Shown here: positions 35,620 through 44,826 of the stretch, one piece after another
Position numbering within the stretch: position 1 is the stretch's first letter
Layout of the letters: every line of letters starts with the position of its first letter
Assembly (NCBI GenBank): GCA_902550555.1
Contig: CACCZR010000005.1
Span: 1-64,000, forward strand
DNA: 64,000 nucleotides
DNA from: an uncultured SAR116 cluster alpha proteobacterium
Lineage (GTDB): Bacteria > Pseudomonadota > Alphaproteobacteria > Puniceispirillales > Marisalimonadaceae
Reading direction: 5' to 3'
The notes under the pieces: model-generated
Database searches by the model: none
The model's input: the letters and a program-made list of their open reading frames with translations, nothing else
What the model was told of the DNA's origin: nothing
Program-made: the position numbers and the translations under genes

Positions 35620-36432
35620 ATGGATTCGCTTGAAAAAAAATGGGAAGTTTATGCAATTAAATATGCTGAGAGAAATGATAGAACAAGAAATGATAGTTTT
35701 ATTTTTGATGATCATGCACATGAACAGCACTCAATAGATTATTTTATTTGGGTTCTAAAAAATAATGATCAAATTGTTTTAGTTGATACTGGTTACGATT
35801 TAGAAGAAGCAAATAGAAGAAATAGACCAATTATTAGATCTCCTTCAAAAGCAATTAGAGATTTTGGTATTAATCCAGAAAAAATTTCAGATGTTATAAT
35901 TACTCATCTTCATTATGACCATGCAGGAGGATTAAATGAATTTCCAAATGCTAAATTTCATTTACAAGAAATGGAAATGTCTTATGCAACAGGTCCTTGC
36001 ATGTGTCATGAAACAATTAAGATGCCATTTACTGGAAAACACATTTCTCAAATGGTTGAAAATGTTTTTTCTGGAAAAGTAATTTTTTATAATGGTACAG
36101 GTCAAATTTTACCTGGTATTTCAACTCATATGATTGGAGGACATTCTAGAGGTCTCCAAGCAGTAAAAGTTAAAACTGAAAATGGTTATTTATGTTTAGC
36201 GTCAGACGCTACTCATTTTTATGAAAATTTTATTAAAAATAAACCATTCCCAATAGTTGTAGATCTAGAAGAAATGTTAAATGGTTTTAAAATAATTAAA
36301 ACATTAGCCTCATCTCAAGAATTAATTATTCCAGGACATGACCCATTAATTACAAATTTTTTCCCAAAATATAATCAATTTGATTTTGTTTGGAGGTTAG
36401 ATAAAGGACCTATAAAAAAAATTAATTTCTAA
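35620..36432 (+). CDS. Metallo-beta-lactamase-fold hydrolase (lactonase-like)
   Basis: 270 residues with the metal motif HLHYDHAGG (His96, His98, Asp100, His101), a GGHSRG His, ASDATHFYENF Asp, and a final PGHDP His. The layout is that of the N-acyl-homoserine lactonase/AttM group, which opens lactones. In this operon a sugar lactone such as erythronolactone would be a reasonable substrate; quorum quenching cannot be excluded. The last 11 bases overlap the convergent oxidoreductase gene. Confidence 0.82.
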   Translation: MDSLEKKWEVYAIKYAERNDRTRNDSFIFDDHAHEQHSIDYFIWVLKNNDQIVLVDTGYDLEEANRRNRPIIRSPSKAIRDFGINPEKISDVIITHLHYDHAGGLNEFPNAKFHLQEMEMSYATGPCMCHETIKMPFTGKHISQMVENVFSGKVIFYNGTGQILPGISTHMIGGHSRGLQAVKVKTENGYLCLASDATHFYENFIKNKPFPIVVDLEEMLNGFKIIKTLASSQELIIPGHDPLITNFFPKYNQFDFVWRLDKGPIKKINF

Positions 36433-37729
36433 ATTTATTTTCCATTTGATGTCTGTATCTTATAATTTCATTATTTGTATCAAATTCAACATCATTCCAA
36501 GTTAAAATCTTATCCTTATCTATGTCATTTTTTAAATACATATCGTTTGCAAGCCCTATTGGTAAAGCTTGTAAGTTTAGAGATTTACTTGCAGGTATTA
36601 ATTTTCCCCATACCGTAAAACCACCTTCACCATCTAGCTTTTCACCCTTTTTTAGGTTTCTTTTTGATACCGATACAACATCGCCTTTGAAATATTTTGT
36701 TTGTCCTGTTGGAAGTTTTAATAATGCAGCTGAAAAAATTGAAGTATTTAATTCCATTCCTATTAAGTGAAAAGGTTTATACATAGCAGAAAATTCACCA
36801 GATTGATCAGTATTCATTCCATATTGTTTAAAGCATGAAGCTGCATAATCATTAGGTGCTTGTAAAACTGCGTAAACACCCCACCTCAGGTCTTTAAATA
36901 CAGGTCTACCATCTCGCTCTAAAGATGAAACAACTTCAACTTGTTCATTTTTTTCTAAGATACCACCTTTGTGTTTTTCCTTTAAAAGACTTGCCAGATC
37001 ATCCATGCCGCAAGGAGGAAAAAGTAAACCATTATTTGGTACATTAAGTCCAGATGCATTAGCTATTGCAGACATCTCTAAAGAAGATTTAGTTCCATCA
37101 AGAAAAGAATTAAACATTTTTGAATTCATTCCAGCTTTTTCAGCTTCATCTGATGTAAGGCCGTAATAATCCCAAACTGTTTTTGGAGTAGAATAATGAT
37201 ATTCAGGCATATATTTTGTACCTTTTCCAGCTGCGGTTACTTTGAAACCAGAAGCTTTTGCCCATTCAATAATTTCTAAAGTTAATGATGGTTGATCACC
37301 ATATGCCATTGAAAAGACTACTTCTGCAGAGTTAGCTTCTGCAGACAAACTTGGTCCAGCTAATACGTCAGCTTCAACGTTCACCATTATTACATGTTTG
37401 CCATATTTAAAACATGTTCTAGCATGTTTAATTCCTGATGAAGGATGGCCAGTTGCCTCGACAACAACATCTACTTCATCATTATTGATTGCTTTTTCAA
37501 AATCTTCAGTAAATATAATATTGTTAATTTGATCTTTGCTCCAGCCAACCTCACGACAAGCTTTTTTAGCTTTATCAATATTTAGATCACATATTGTAAA
37601 AACATTTAAACCTTTGGTGTGAGGAGCTTGGCTTAAAAACATTGAACCAAATTTTCCTGCACCAATTAATGTTACATTGACAGTTTTTTTATTATCAATT
37701 AATTCATTTATTTTTTTTTCGAGGAACAT
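36422..37729 (-). CDS. NAD(P)-dependent oxidoreductase with C-terminal SAF domain
   Basis: 435 residues. An N-terminal Rossmann domain has VTLIGAGKFGSMF and a DVVVEATGHPSSG segment as in homoserine dehydrogenases. A middle catalytic domain follows, and a C-terminal SAF domain (about 345-425: KGDVVSVSKRNLKKGEKL, GKLIPASKSL) completes it. This domain set occurs in dehydrogenases linked to sugar or polyol acid pathways in alphaproteobacteria. The substrate is unknown, but convergence with the tetronate operon makes a C4 acid attractive. It starts 3 bases after the phosphatase gene. Confidence 0.8.
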   Translation of the reverse strand: MFLEKKINELIDNKKTVNVTLIGAGKFGSMFLSQAPHTKGLNVFTICDLNIDKAKKACREVGWSKDQINNIIFTEDFEKAINNDEVDVVVEATGHPSSGIKHARTCFKYGKHVIMVNVEADVLAGPSLSAEANSAEVVFSMAYGDQPSLTLEIIEWAKASGFKVTAAGKGTKYMPEYHYSTPKTVWDYYGLTSDEAEKAGMNSKMFNSFLDGTKSSLEMSAIANASGLNVPNNGLLFPPCGMDDLASLLKEKHKGGILEKNEQVEVVSSLERDGRPVFKDLRWGVYAVLQAPNDYAASCFKQYGMNTDQSGEFSAMYKPFHLIGMELNTSIFSAALLKLPTGQTKYFKGDVVSVSKRNLKKGEKLDGEGGFTVWGKLIPASKSLNLQALPIGLANDMYLKNDIDKDKILTWNDVEFDTNNEIIRYRHQMENKFRN

Positions 37730-37732
37730 TTT

Positions 37733-38479
37733 TTAACTATATATATGCTTAATATTTTTTAAATCTTTTTTACTAAAATTAAGTTTTCTTAAAAAATAAT
37801 TTTCAACAGATCCATATTCTTTTTTTATAAAAGTAATTGAATTTTTTAAATAATCTAATTTAACTTGTCCTATTACCTTAAGCATTAAATTCGTCATTTT
37901 TTTATTTCTCTTTAAGGTATATTTTTGTTCAGCTGTGGCGTCTCTTTGATTTAATAATTTATTAGATAACAAATAATTATCAAATATAAATTCTTCTTTT
38001 TGAGAACATAAACTTTGTATTAAATAACTGGCTATTCCTGTTCTATCTTTGCCAGCTGAGCAATGATAAATTATTGGTTTTCCATTAGACTCCAAAAGAA
38101 GTGTAAAAAATTTTTTCCATACTTCAGAATGATTTTTAAGATAAAATTCATAACTTTTTTTCATAACATTTTCGTAAATTGTTTCGTTTTCGTCGTAATT
38201 ACAATTGTGATATGCATCTGCCATTCTCGAAAGAGTATTGGCAGATATAGGCAAATTAATATATTTTTTTAAAAGATTACTTGATAAATTATCTGGCGCT
38301 TTTTCGATTTCAACTGGATCTCTTAAATCAATAATTTTAAATATTTTATTTTTCTCTAAAATGTCTAAATCATCATCATTTAAATTACTCAATTTTGCAG
38401 AACGAAACAGTTGATTTTTTTTCATTGAACCAACAGAGCAATCCCGAAAATTACTAGTGTTTTTTGATTTTACTAACAC
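37733..38479 (-). CDS. Tyrosine/serine protein phosphatase
   Basis: 248 residues of the Y_phosphatase3 group. FRSAKLSNLNDDDL, the general-acid loop region around DLRDPVEIE, and the P-loop HCSAGKDRTG with nucleophile Cys140 and Arg146 are intact. Related enzymes dephosphorylate proteins or phosphoinositides. The frame starts with GTG (38479); the first ATG is 18 codons in. It sits 10 bases downstream of the EctD-like gene on the same strand. Its partner kinase is not evident here. Confidence 0.83.
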   Translation of the reverse strand: MLVKSKNTSNFRDCSVGSMKKNQLFRSAKLSNLNDDDLDILEKNKIFKIIDLRDPVEIEKAPDNLSSNLLKKYINLPISANTLSRMADAYHNCNYDENETIYENVMKKSYEFYLKNHSEVWKKFFTLLLESNGKPIIYHCSAGKDRTGIASYLIQSLCSQKEEFIFDNYLLSNKLLNQRDATAEQKYTLKRNKKMTNLMLKVIGQVKLDYLKNSITFIKKEYGSVENYFLRKLNFSKKDLKNIKHIYS

Positions 38480-38489
38480 TAATTACGGA

Positions 38490-39290
38490 TTATTCAGCTG
38501 CAGTTAGATTTTTAATAGCAAGTTCAGTTAAACAATTATCATCCATAGGAATAATTGGCTCAAAATTTCTATGCGCTATCCATTCATCTCTTTTAAATGC
38601 TCTTATATGGTTTTCAACATGACAAAGAGATAAATAAACGATAGTTCTTCCAAAAGGCGATATGTTTGGTGGGCTCGCATGAACAAGCAAAGACGAGAAT
38701 AGAAGCATACTTCCTGCAGGTCCTGTCGGTGCAACACAACCTCCATTTTCAGCAAGTTCTTTTACTTTTTTACGGTCTAATGTCCATAGAGGATAGCTAG
38801 TTGTTTCTAAATCATGCCCTGCTTCAACAACTCCAAATTTATGACTTTTGGGAATAAATAACAGGGGACCATTTGCTGCTGTAACGTCATCTACAAATAC
38901 AGAAATATTCATCGCTCTTGGCTCTGGCATTTGGTCATCTCTATGCCAAGTTCCAAAATCTTGATGCCATTGCCAGACATCCCCATCAAATGCTGCTTTA
39001 GCATTTACTTTAAATTGATGCATGTATACATCACCTTCTAAAATCTGTTTTACTGGATTGACTAATCTCGGATGTGCTCCTAGTCTTTTAAAGCCTTCAT
39101 TATAAGTATGAGCTGCAAAAGCAGTTCGAGCTACACCCGTTTTCTCTCTCCAAACTTCTTTTCTATTCATAGAATAGACATTTTCAGATTCTTGTTTTAA
39201 AAGTTTTGCTTCTTCAGGTGTAAAAACTTCAGGTAAAAAAAGATATCCTTCCTCATGAAATTGTTCTAATTGTTCTTTTGAAAGTTTCAT
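38490..39290 (-). CDS. Phytanoyl-CoA dioxygenase family protein, EctD-like
   Basis: 266 residues of the Fe(II)/2-oxoglutarate PhyH family. Fe ligands are His109 and Asp111 (WHQDF) and His204 (LVHASPPN). The stretch WHQDFGTWHRDDQMPEPRA, then NGPLLFIPKSHKFG and PTGPAGSMLLF, closely follows ectoine hydroxylase (EctD). No ectABC gene lies in the window, so ectoine hydroxylation of imported ectoine or a different substrate is possible. The start at ATG 39290 has GAGGAG 5 bases before it; the TTG at 39302 is rejected. Confidence 0.83.
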   Translation of the reverse strand: MKLSKEQLEQFHEEGYLFLPEVFTPEEAKLLKQESENVYSMNRKEVWREKTGVARTAFAAHTYNEGFKRLGAHPRLVNPVKQILEGDVYMHQFKVNAKAAFDGDVWQWHQDFGTWHRDDQMPEPRAMNISVFVDDVTAANGPLLFIPKSHKFGVVEAGHDLETTSYPLWTLDRKKVKELAENGGCVAPTGPAGSMLLFSSLLVHASPPNISPFGRTIVYLSLCHVENHIRAFKRDEWIAHRNFEPIIPMDDNCLTELAIKNLTAAE

Positions 39291-39403
39291 ATTACTCCTC
39301 AATAAATATAGTATTATGCAAATTAATATTTAATTTTTCAAGTTTAAAACTTTAGATTTTTTATAGTGACATTAGATTAAATCTTGATAATATTTTGATT
39401 ATA

Positions 39404-40372
39404 ATGGCATTAGTTAAACCCTTAAATGAATTAAAAATACCAATTGTAGGTTCACCTTTATTTATTATTTCAAATCCTGATTTGGTTTTGGCTCAATGTT
39501 TAAATGGTGTTGTTGGATCATTCCCTGCTTTAAATGCTAGAGAAGAAGAAGGTGAGCCAAATATGCTAGAAATTTGGTTAAAAAAAATTACAGAGGGATT
39601 AGATGAATTTAATCAAAAAAATCCAGATAACCCTGCCGCTCCATTTGCAGTAAATCATATTGTTCATAGATCAAATGTAAGACTAGAAAAAGATATTGAT
39701 ATTTGTGCTAAATGGAATGTTCCTATTTGGATAACATCTTTAGGTGCTCGACCTGAGGTTAATAAAGTTGCTCATCAAGTAAATGGTGTAGTTCTTCATG
39801 ATGTAATTAACAACTTTTTTGCAAAAAAAGCTATCGATAAAGGAGCAGATGGTTTAGTAGCAGTTGCTGCTGGCGCAGGTGGCCATGCTGGAACTTTGTC
39901 GCCTTTTGCTCTTATTCAAGAGATCAGAGAATGGTTTGAAGGTCCTTTATTGTTGTCAGGATCTATTTCAAATGGTGGTGCAGTTCTTGCTGCTCAAGCA
40001 ATGGGTGCAGACTTAGCCTATATAGGTTCAGCTTTTATAGCTACTGAAGAAGCAAATGCTGATAAAAAATATAAAGAAATGATAGCAAATTCTTCATCTG
40101 AAGATATTATTTATACAAATCTTTTTACTGGTGTTCATGGCAATTATTTGAAACCCTCGATAGTTGCACAAGGATTAGACCCTGAAAATTTAGAAACAAG
40201 TGACGCATCAAACATGAATTTTAGTAGTGGTGCTTCTAAACCAAAAAGTTGGAAAGATATTTGGGGTTCAGGGCAAGGAATATCCTCAATTAAAAATGTT
40301 GCTCCAGCAAAGGTATTAATTGATAGATTAAAATCTGAATATAAAGATGCAAAAAGTAAATTAAGTAAATAA
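39404..40372 (+). CDS. Nitronate monooxygenase family protein
   Basis: 322 residues, FMN-binding TIM barrel of the NMO/2-nitropropane dioxygenase family. It has IPIVGSPLFIIS, the catalytic His161 in GAGGHAG, and LLSGSISNGGAVLAAQAMGADLAYIGSAF for FMN phosphate binding. It oxidises alkyl nitronates or may act on related substrates. The start ATG at 39404 is preferred to the TTG at 39395. It is 10 bases before the beta-oxidation gene, so the two may share a transcript. Confidence 0.87.
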   Translation: MALVKPLNELKIPIVGSPLFIISNPDLVLAQCLNGVVGSFPALNAREEEGEPNMLEIWLKKITEGLDEFNQKNPDNPAAPFAVNHIVHRSNVRLEKDIDICAKWNVPIWITSLGARPEVNKVAHQVNGVVLHDVINNFFAKKAIDKGADGLVAVAAGAGGHAGTLSPFALIQEIREWFEGPLLLSGSISNGGAVLAAQAMGADLAYIGSAFIATEEANADKKYKEMIANSSSEDIIYTNLFTGVHGNYLKPSIVAQGLDPENLETSDASNMNFSSGASKPKSWKDIWGSGQGISSIKNVAPAKVLIDRLKSEYKDAKSKLSK

Positions 40373-40382
40373 AGGAAATTAA

Positions 40383-42479
40383 ATGAATCCTGTTTCTATA
40401 AGTTATGATGGTGAAATTTCAATTATTAAAATTTCAAACCCTCCAGTTAATGCAATAAGTTTAGAAGTTAGAAAAGGTCTTTTAAATGCAGTTAATGAGT
40501 TAGAAAAAAAAGAAGAAGTACAAGCAGTAATTATATGTGCTCCAGATAGAACTTTTTTAGCTGGTGCTGACATTAGAGAATTTGGCAAAAATCTAGGAGG
40601 TCCAACTTTATCTGAAATTTGTAATAAAATAGAAAAACTTAATAAATATGTTATTGCTTCATTGCATGGTACTCCTCTAGGAGGTGGACTTGAGGTTGCT
40701 ATGGCCTGTCATTATAGAATTGCAACACCAAATACAAAAGTAGGTCTTCCTGAGGTGTTACTTGGTATATTGCCCGGAGCAGGAGGAACACAAAGATTAC
40801 CACGATTAGTTGGAATAGAAACAGGTTTAGAAATGATGTTAACTGGCAAACATGTTCCTGCGCAAGAAGCATTTGAATATGGTATTATTGATAAAATATT
40901 TGAAGATAGTGACACAATATCTAATGGAATTAATTTTTCAAAAGAACTAATTAAAAATAATAGTAAAATTAAAAGAACCTCAGAAAATATTTCTAAAATA
41001 AAATCAGAAGAAAATTATAGTCAAATAATAGAAAGCATCAGATTAAAATATAAGTCTAAGCATAAAAATTTATTTTCACCTAATGCTATTATTGAAAGCG
41101 TGGAACAAGGATTAAAACTAGAATTTTATGAAGCTATAAATAATGAAAGAAAATTATTTGAAGATTGTTTAAATAGCCCACAAAGAGAAGGTTTAATTCA
41201 TACTTTTTTTTCAGAAAGAGCTATTAATAAAATTCCTGAACTAAAGACAGCCGAACCAAAAGACATTAAAAAAGTCGGTGTTATAGGTGGTGGCACGATG
41301 GGTACTGGAATTTCAATGGCTGCATTGAATGCAGGGCTTTCAGTTGTCATGGTAGAAAGAGATGAAGAGTTGATTAAGAAGTCTTTCAAAAAAATTGAAA
41401 ATACTTATCAAAGAAATGTTGACTTAGGTAGAATTAGTTTAGAAGAAAAAAATAAATTATTAGGAAATTTTATTGGCGTAACAGAATTGGAAAAGATTGC
41501 TGATAGGGAACTGATTATAGAAGCCGTATTCGAAGAAATGGATATAAAAAAAGAAATCTTTACAAAACTAAATAAAATTTGTCCTTCTGACACAATCTTA
41601 GCTTCTAATACTAGTTATCTTGATATTAATGAAATTGCAAAAGTAATAAATAATCCTGAAAGAATGCTTGGAATGCATTTTTTCTCTCCTGCAAATATTA
41701 TGAAATTACTAGAAATAATCGTTGGAGAAAAAACCTCTGCTGAAACTGTTGCAACAGCATTTTCTCTTGGAAAGAAAATGAAAAAAATACCAGTAAGATC
41801 AGGTGTTTGTGATGGATTTATTGGAAATAGAATTTTATCCAAGTATCTTGTTGCCACTTATCATATGGTAGAGGATGGCGCTAGTATTTATGATATTGAT
41901 AGGGTTATTAGAGAGTTTGGATGTGCAATGGGACCATTCCAAGTAATTGATTTGGCTGGTGGAGATATTGGTTGGGCAACAAGAAAACGAAAAGCACCTT
42001 TTAGAAGTAAAAATGATAGGTACGTTGAGATACCTGACAGAGTTTGTGAAAGAGGGTGGTTTGGCCAAAAAGTTGGAAAAGGTTATTATCTATATGGCAA
42101 AGATGTAAAGCCTTTAACTCCTAATCCAGAAATCGAAGAGATCTGTAAATCTGAAAGAGAAAGAGTTGGAATTAACCCAAAGAAATTTTCAGACCAAGAA
42201 ATTCTTGATCGATATATAACAGCACTTGTATTAGAAGGAGTTAAAATCTTAGAAGAAAAAATTGCTATTAAACCTTCTGATATAGATGTTGTTTATAACA
42301 ATGGATATGGTTTTCCTAGATGGAGAGGTGGACCTATGAATTATGCAGATCAAATTGGATTAGATAAGATATTAAATAACATAAAAAATTATGAAAAAGA
42401 AAATTCTAGTTTTTGGAGTTGCCCAAAGTTACTTGAGCAACTTGTAAGTGAAGGAAAAAAATTTAAAGACTTAAATTAA
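40383..42479 (+). CDS. Bifunctional enoyl-CoA hydratase/3-hydroxyacyl-CoA dehydrogenase (FadB/FadJ type)
   Basis: 698 residues: an N-terminal crotonase domain (about 1-190) with oxyanion motifs LAGADIREF and LGGGLEVAMA and catalytic Glu in GLPEVLLGILPGAGG. An NAD-binding 3-hydroxyacyl-CoA dehydrogenase domain follows (VGVIGGGTMGTGIS near 297), then two C-terminal dehydrogenase domains with HFFSPANIMKLLE and GFIGNRIL. It performs the middle two steps of fatty acid beta-oxidation. Its length suits the bacterial/peroxisomal multifunctional type. Its stop overlaps the convergent MDR stop in TTAA. A good AAGGA ribosome site is present. Confidence 0.93.
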   Translation: MNPVSISYDGEISIIKISNPPVNAISLEVRKGLLNAVNELEKKEEVQAVIICAPDRTFLAGADIREFGKNLGGPTLSEICNKIEKLNKYVIASLHGTPLGGGLEVAMACHYRIATPNTKVGLPEVLLGILPGAGGTQRLPRLVGIETGLEMMLTGKHVPAQEAFEYGIIDKIFEDSDTISNGINFSKELIKNNSKIKRTSENISKIKSEENYSQIIESIRLKYKSKHKNLFSPNAIIESVEQGLKLEFYEAINNERKLFEDCLNSPQREGLIHTFFSERAINKIPELKTAEPKDIKKVGVIGGGTMGTGISMAALNAGLSVVMVERDEELIKKSFKKIENTYQRNVDLGRISLEEKNKLLGNFIGVTELEKIADRELIIEAVFEEMDIKKEIFTKLNKICPSDTILASNTSYLDINEIAKVINNPERMLGMHFFSPANIMKLLEIIVGEKTSAETVATAFSLGKKMKKIPVRSGVCDGFIGNRILSKYLVATYHMVEDGASIYDIDRVIREFGCAMGPFQVIDLAGGDIGWATRKRKAPFRSKNDRYVEIPDRVCERGWFGQKVGKGYYLYGKDVKPLTPNPEIEEICKSERERVGINPKKFSDQEILDRYITALVLEGVKILEEKIAIKPSDIDVVYNNGYGFPRWRGGPMNYADQIGLDKILNNIKNYEKENSSFWSCPKLLEQLVSEGKKFKDLN

Positions 42480-43501
42480 TGAGTTGGATCATCATTAATT
42501 TTAACTACTAATTTTCCAAAGTTTTTTCCATTTAATAAACCAATAAATGCCTCAGAAGCATTTTCTAGGCCCTCAATAAAATCTTCTTTATATTTAAGTT
42601 TACCTTCCCTAATCCAAGAGGATAATTGTTCTATAGATTCTTGTCTTTGATCATAATGATTAAATACAATAAAACCTTTATACATCAGGCGTTTAGTAAG
42701 CATTTGTCTAAATAACAAAGGGACACGGTCAGGCCCGTCAAGTTTTAATGAATTTAAGTTATAGTAAGATATTAAACCACAAACGGGTATTCTTGCATAA
42801 TCATTAAATAAAGGCATTACAGCATCAAAGGATATACCTCCAACATTTTCCCAGTAAATATCTACCCCATTTGGACAAGCCGCTTTAAGATTTTCTTTAA
42901 AATTTGTATCCTTATAGTTTAAGCATTCATCAAAACCATACTCCGTTTTCGTGAATTGGCATTTGTCTTCTGAACCAGCTATTCCAACTACTCTACAACC
43001 ATGAATTTTACCAATTTGACCAACTGTACCACCTACAGCTCCAGAGGCTGCTGATACAACTAATGTTTCACCATTCTGCGGTTTTGCAAAATTTTTCATA
43101 CCCACATAAGCAGTCGTTCCAGGCATTCCTAAAACTCCAATTGCTGTTGATAAGGGTGCCATATTAGGATCTATTATCCTTAGATCTTTTTCATGAACCG
43201 TAGGGTTATCTTGCCAACCAGTTCTTCCTTCAACAAAATCACCTTCTTTAAAATTTTTTGATTTTGACTTTATGACTTGACTTACAGCACCTGCCTCCAT
43301 AACTTCACCAATTTCTACTGCCTTAGCATAACTCTTTGCATCATTCATTCTGCCTCTCATATAAGGGTCTAAAGACATATAAATTGTTTTTAATAAAACT
43401 TCATCATCTCCAGGATCTCTAATCTCTTCTTCTAATAATTCGAAATCTTCTAGCTTTGGCTCTCCAACTGGTCTTTGTTTTAAGATTATTTTTTTATTCA
43501 T
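42476..43501 (-). CDS. NADP-dependent MDR oxidoreductase (leukotriene B4 dehydrogenase/CurA-like)
   Basis: 341 residues, MDR superfamily, of the double-bond reductase branch. SLDPYMRGRM is diagnostic, VMEAGAVSQVI and GRTGWQDN follow, and SAASGAVGGTVGQIGKIHGC is the NADP-binding loop; IYWENVGG also matches. These enzymes reduce alpha,beta-unsaturated ketones or aldehydes with NADPH. It is the fourth type of zinc-free MDR in the window. It lies 30 bases downstream of the MFS gene and ends convergent with the FadB-like gene. Confidence 0.88.
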   Translation of the reverse strand: MNKKIILKQRPVGEPKLEDFELLEEEIRDPGDDEVLLKTIYMSLDPYMRGRMNDAKSYAKAVEIGEVMEAGAVSQVIKSKSKNFKEGDFVEGRTGWQDNPTVHEKDLRIIDPNMAPLSTAIGVLGMPGTTAYVGMKNFAKPQNGETLVVSAASGAVGGTVGQIGKIHGCRVVGIAGSEDKCQFTKTEYGFDECLNYKDTNFKENLKAACPNGVDIYWENVGGISFDAVMPLFNDYARIPVCGLISYYNLNSLKLDGPDRVPLLFRQMLTKRLMYKGFIVFNHYDQRQESIEQLSSWIREGKLKYKEDFIEGLENASEAFIGLLNGKNFGKLVVKINDDPTH

Positions 43502-43531
43502 ATAAACTCCTAACTTTCTTACTTTTATTTA

Positions 43532-44746
43532 TTATTTTAAATTGAATTTTGAATTTTTTTTCAAAACATAAGATGATAATAATGACCCTAAGCCTAAAGC
43601 AACGAAACCAACACTCCAAGATAATTTACTATTTTCGCCACCAAAATTATCCAATGCTAAACCTACAACGGGTCCACCTAAAGCCCCACCAAAAAAACCT
43701 ATTATAGAATGTAAAGCTAATCTTGACCCTCTATCTTCAGAAGAACCATTCAAAACAGTTCCTGTTGTTAAAGAACCAGAATCCATGATGATTAATATAT
43801 TATAAATAAATATAAAAAGAAGCGCTAAATACAAATTAATCCAAAATGAAAATGCTGTAACTATAGAACCAAAAAAACAAATAAGTCCCATATAACTTAT
43901 AATTAAAGGCCTATTTTTTCCTATACAATACTGAGCTCCAATTATAGATGAAAAAATTCCAGTTAAACCAATTACAGCTAAAAAATTTGCAATAAAAATA
44001 TTACTTAGATTAACATTGTAGTTTGAACTTAAAAAAACAACGCATGCAAAAGTCCATGCTCTATAACCAAAAAGTTCATATGTGTGACCTCCATAACCAA
44101 TAATATATGGCATTGCTTTTTTATTTTTAAAAACGTTATAAATTGATTTCAATATTTTTAAAATTCCACTAAATCTTACATATGGTTTAGTTTCAATTCT
44201 AGGGCCCGAAAATAAGATTATTGGTATACCGCTAAATAATTGGAAAGAAGCTACAATAAGAAAACTATAATTCCAATCTAAATTATATTCTTTCAAAATG
44301 CCTAAAATAAAAAATGATGCTGCAGTTCCTAAACCAAAAAAAGCAGTATAAACTGATACATATTTTTCTTTACCTTGAGAATCTAATCTTTCATTTAAAA
44401 TTTGAAGGCCTGGCATATATGTGCCAGCAAAACCAGCTCCTACTATGCTCCACATAAGTAGGGCTGAATAAAATCCGTTTGCAAATAATGCAAATAAAAC
44501 AAGGCCAATTGAACCAATTAATGATGATATAAAATAAACTTTTTTTGAATCGTAGCTATCAGTTAAACCAACCAGAAAAGGGGTTGCAAAAATGTACCCA
44601 AAAAAAAATGCGCCACTTATCCAGCCTGCCTCAAGATTTGTAAGAGACCACAAATTTTGTAAATCAATAAGATAAATTGGCCAAGCTGCAAATCCAGCCA
44701 TTGAGAGGACTTGAGAAAAACAAGTTAAGTAAACAATAAATGGCAT
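43532..44746 (-). CDS. MFS transporter
   Basis: 404 residues with about twelve membrane helices. The loop between helices 2 and 3, GLTDSYDSKKVYFISS, is the MFS motif A variant, and the halves are separated by a basic cytoplasmic loop around residues 185-215. The substrate is unknown. It diverges from the acyl-CoA synthetase operon, so it may share regulation with it through the palindrome at 44791-44807. The MDR gene follows on the same strand. Confidence 0.85.
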   Translation of the reverse strand: MPFIVYLTCFSQVLSMAGFAAWPIYLIDLQNLWSLTNLEAGWISGAFFFGYIFATPFLVGLTDSYDSKKVYFISSLIGSIGLVLFALFANGFYSALLMWSIVGAGFAGTYMPGLQILNERLDSQGKEKYVSVYTAFFGLGTAASFFILGILKEYNLDWNYSFLIVASFQLFSGIPIILFSGPRIETKPYVRFSGILKILKSIYNVFKNKKAMPYIIGYGGHTYELFGYRAWTFACVVFLSSNYNVNLSNIFIANFLAVIGLTGIFSSIIGAQYCIGKNRPLIISYMGLICFFGSIVTAFSFWINLYLALLFIFIYNILIIMDSGSLTTGTVLNGSSEDRGSRLALHSIIGFFGGALGGPVVGLALDNFGGENSKLSWSVGFVALGLGSLLSSYVLKKNSKFNLK

Positions 44747-44784
44747 ATTTTTTTATTTTTTATAGATCAATTCACATAACTTAT

Positions 44785-44814
44785 TTAACATGTAAATTGT
44801 ATTTACACTATAAA
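44785..44814 (+). promoter_or_regulatory. Candidate promoter and operator of the acyl-CoA synthetase operon
   Basis: TTAACA (44785-44790) and TATAAA (44809-44814) are separated by 18 bases. The spacer is filled almost exactly by a perfect palindrome TGTAAAT-TGT-ATTTACA (44791-44807). This layout is typical of a repressor operator overlapping a promoter. It lies 13 bases before the ATG at 44827 and 45 bases from the divergent MFS start, so one dimeric regulator could control both. Confidence 0.58.
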
Positions 44815-44826
44815 AAGGTTTTAAAA

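Noticed and set aside
39340-39352. AAGTTT-A-AAACTT inverted repeat between EctD-like and nitronate monooxygenase genes
   Set aside because: Six-base AT-rich arms are expected by chance here, and no -10/-35 elements are clearly placed around it.
44740-44826. 29 extra residues at the start of the CoA synthetase
   Set aside because: They would be translated from the promoter region and overlap the divergent MFS start; homologues begin near the ATG at 44827.
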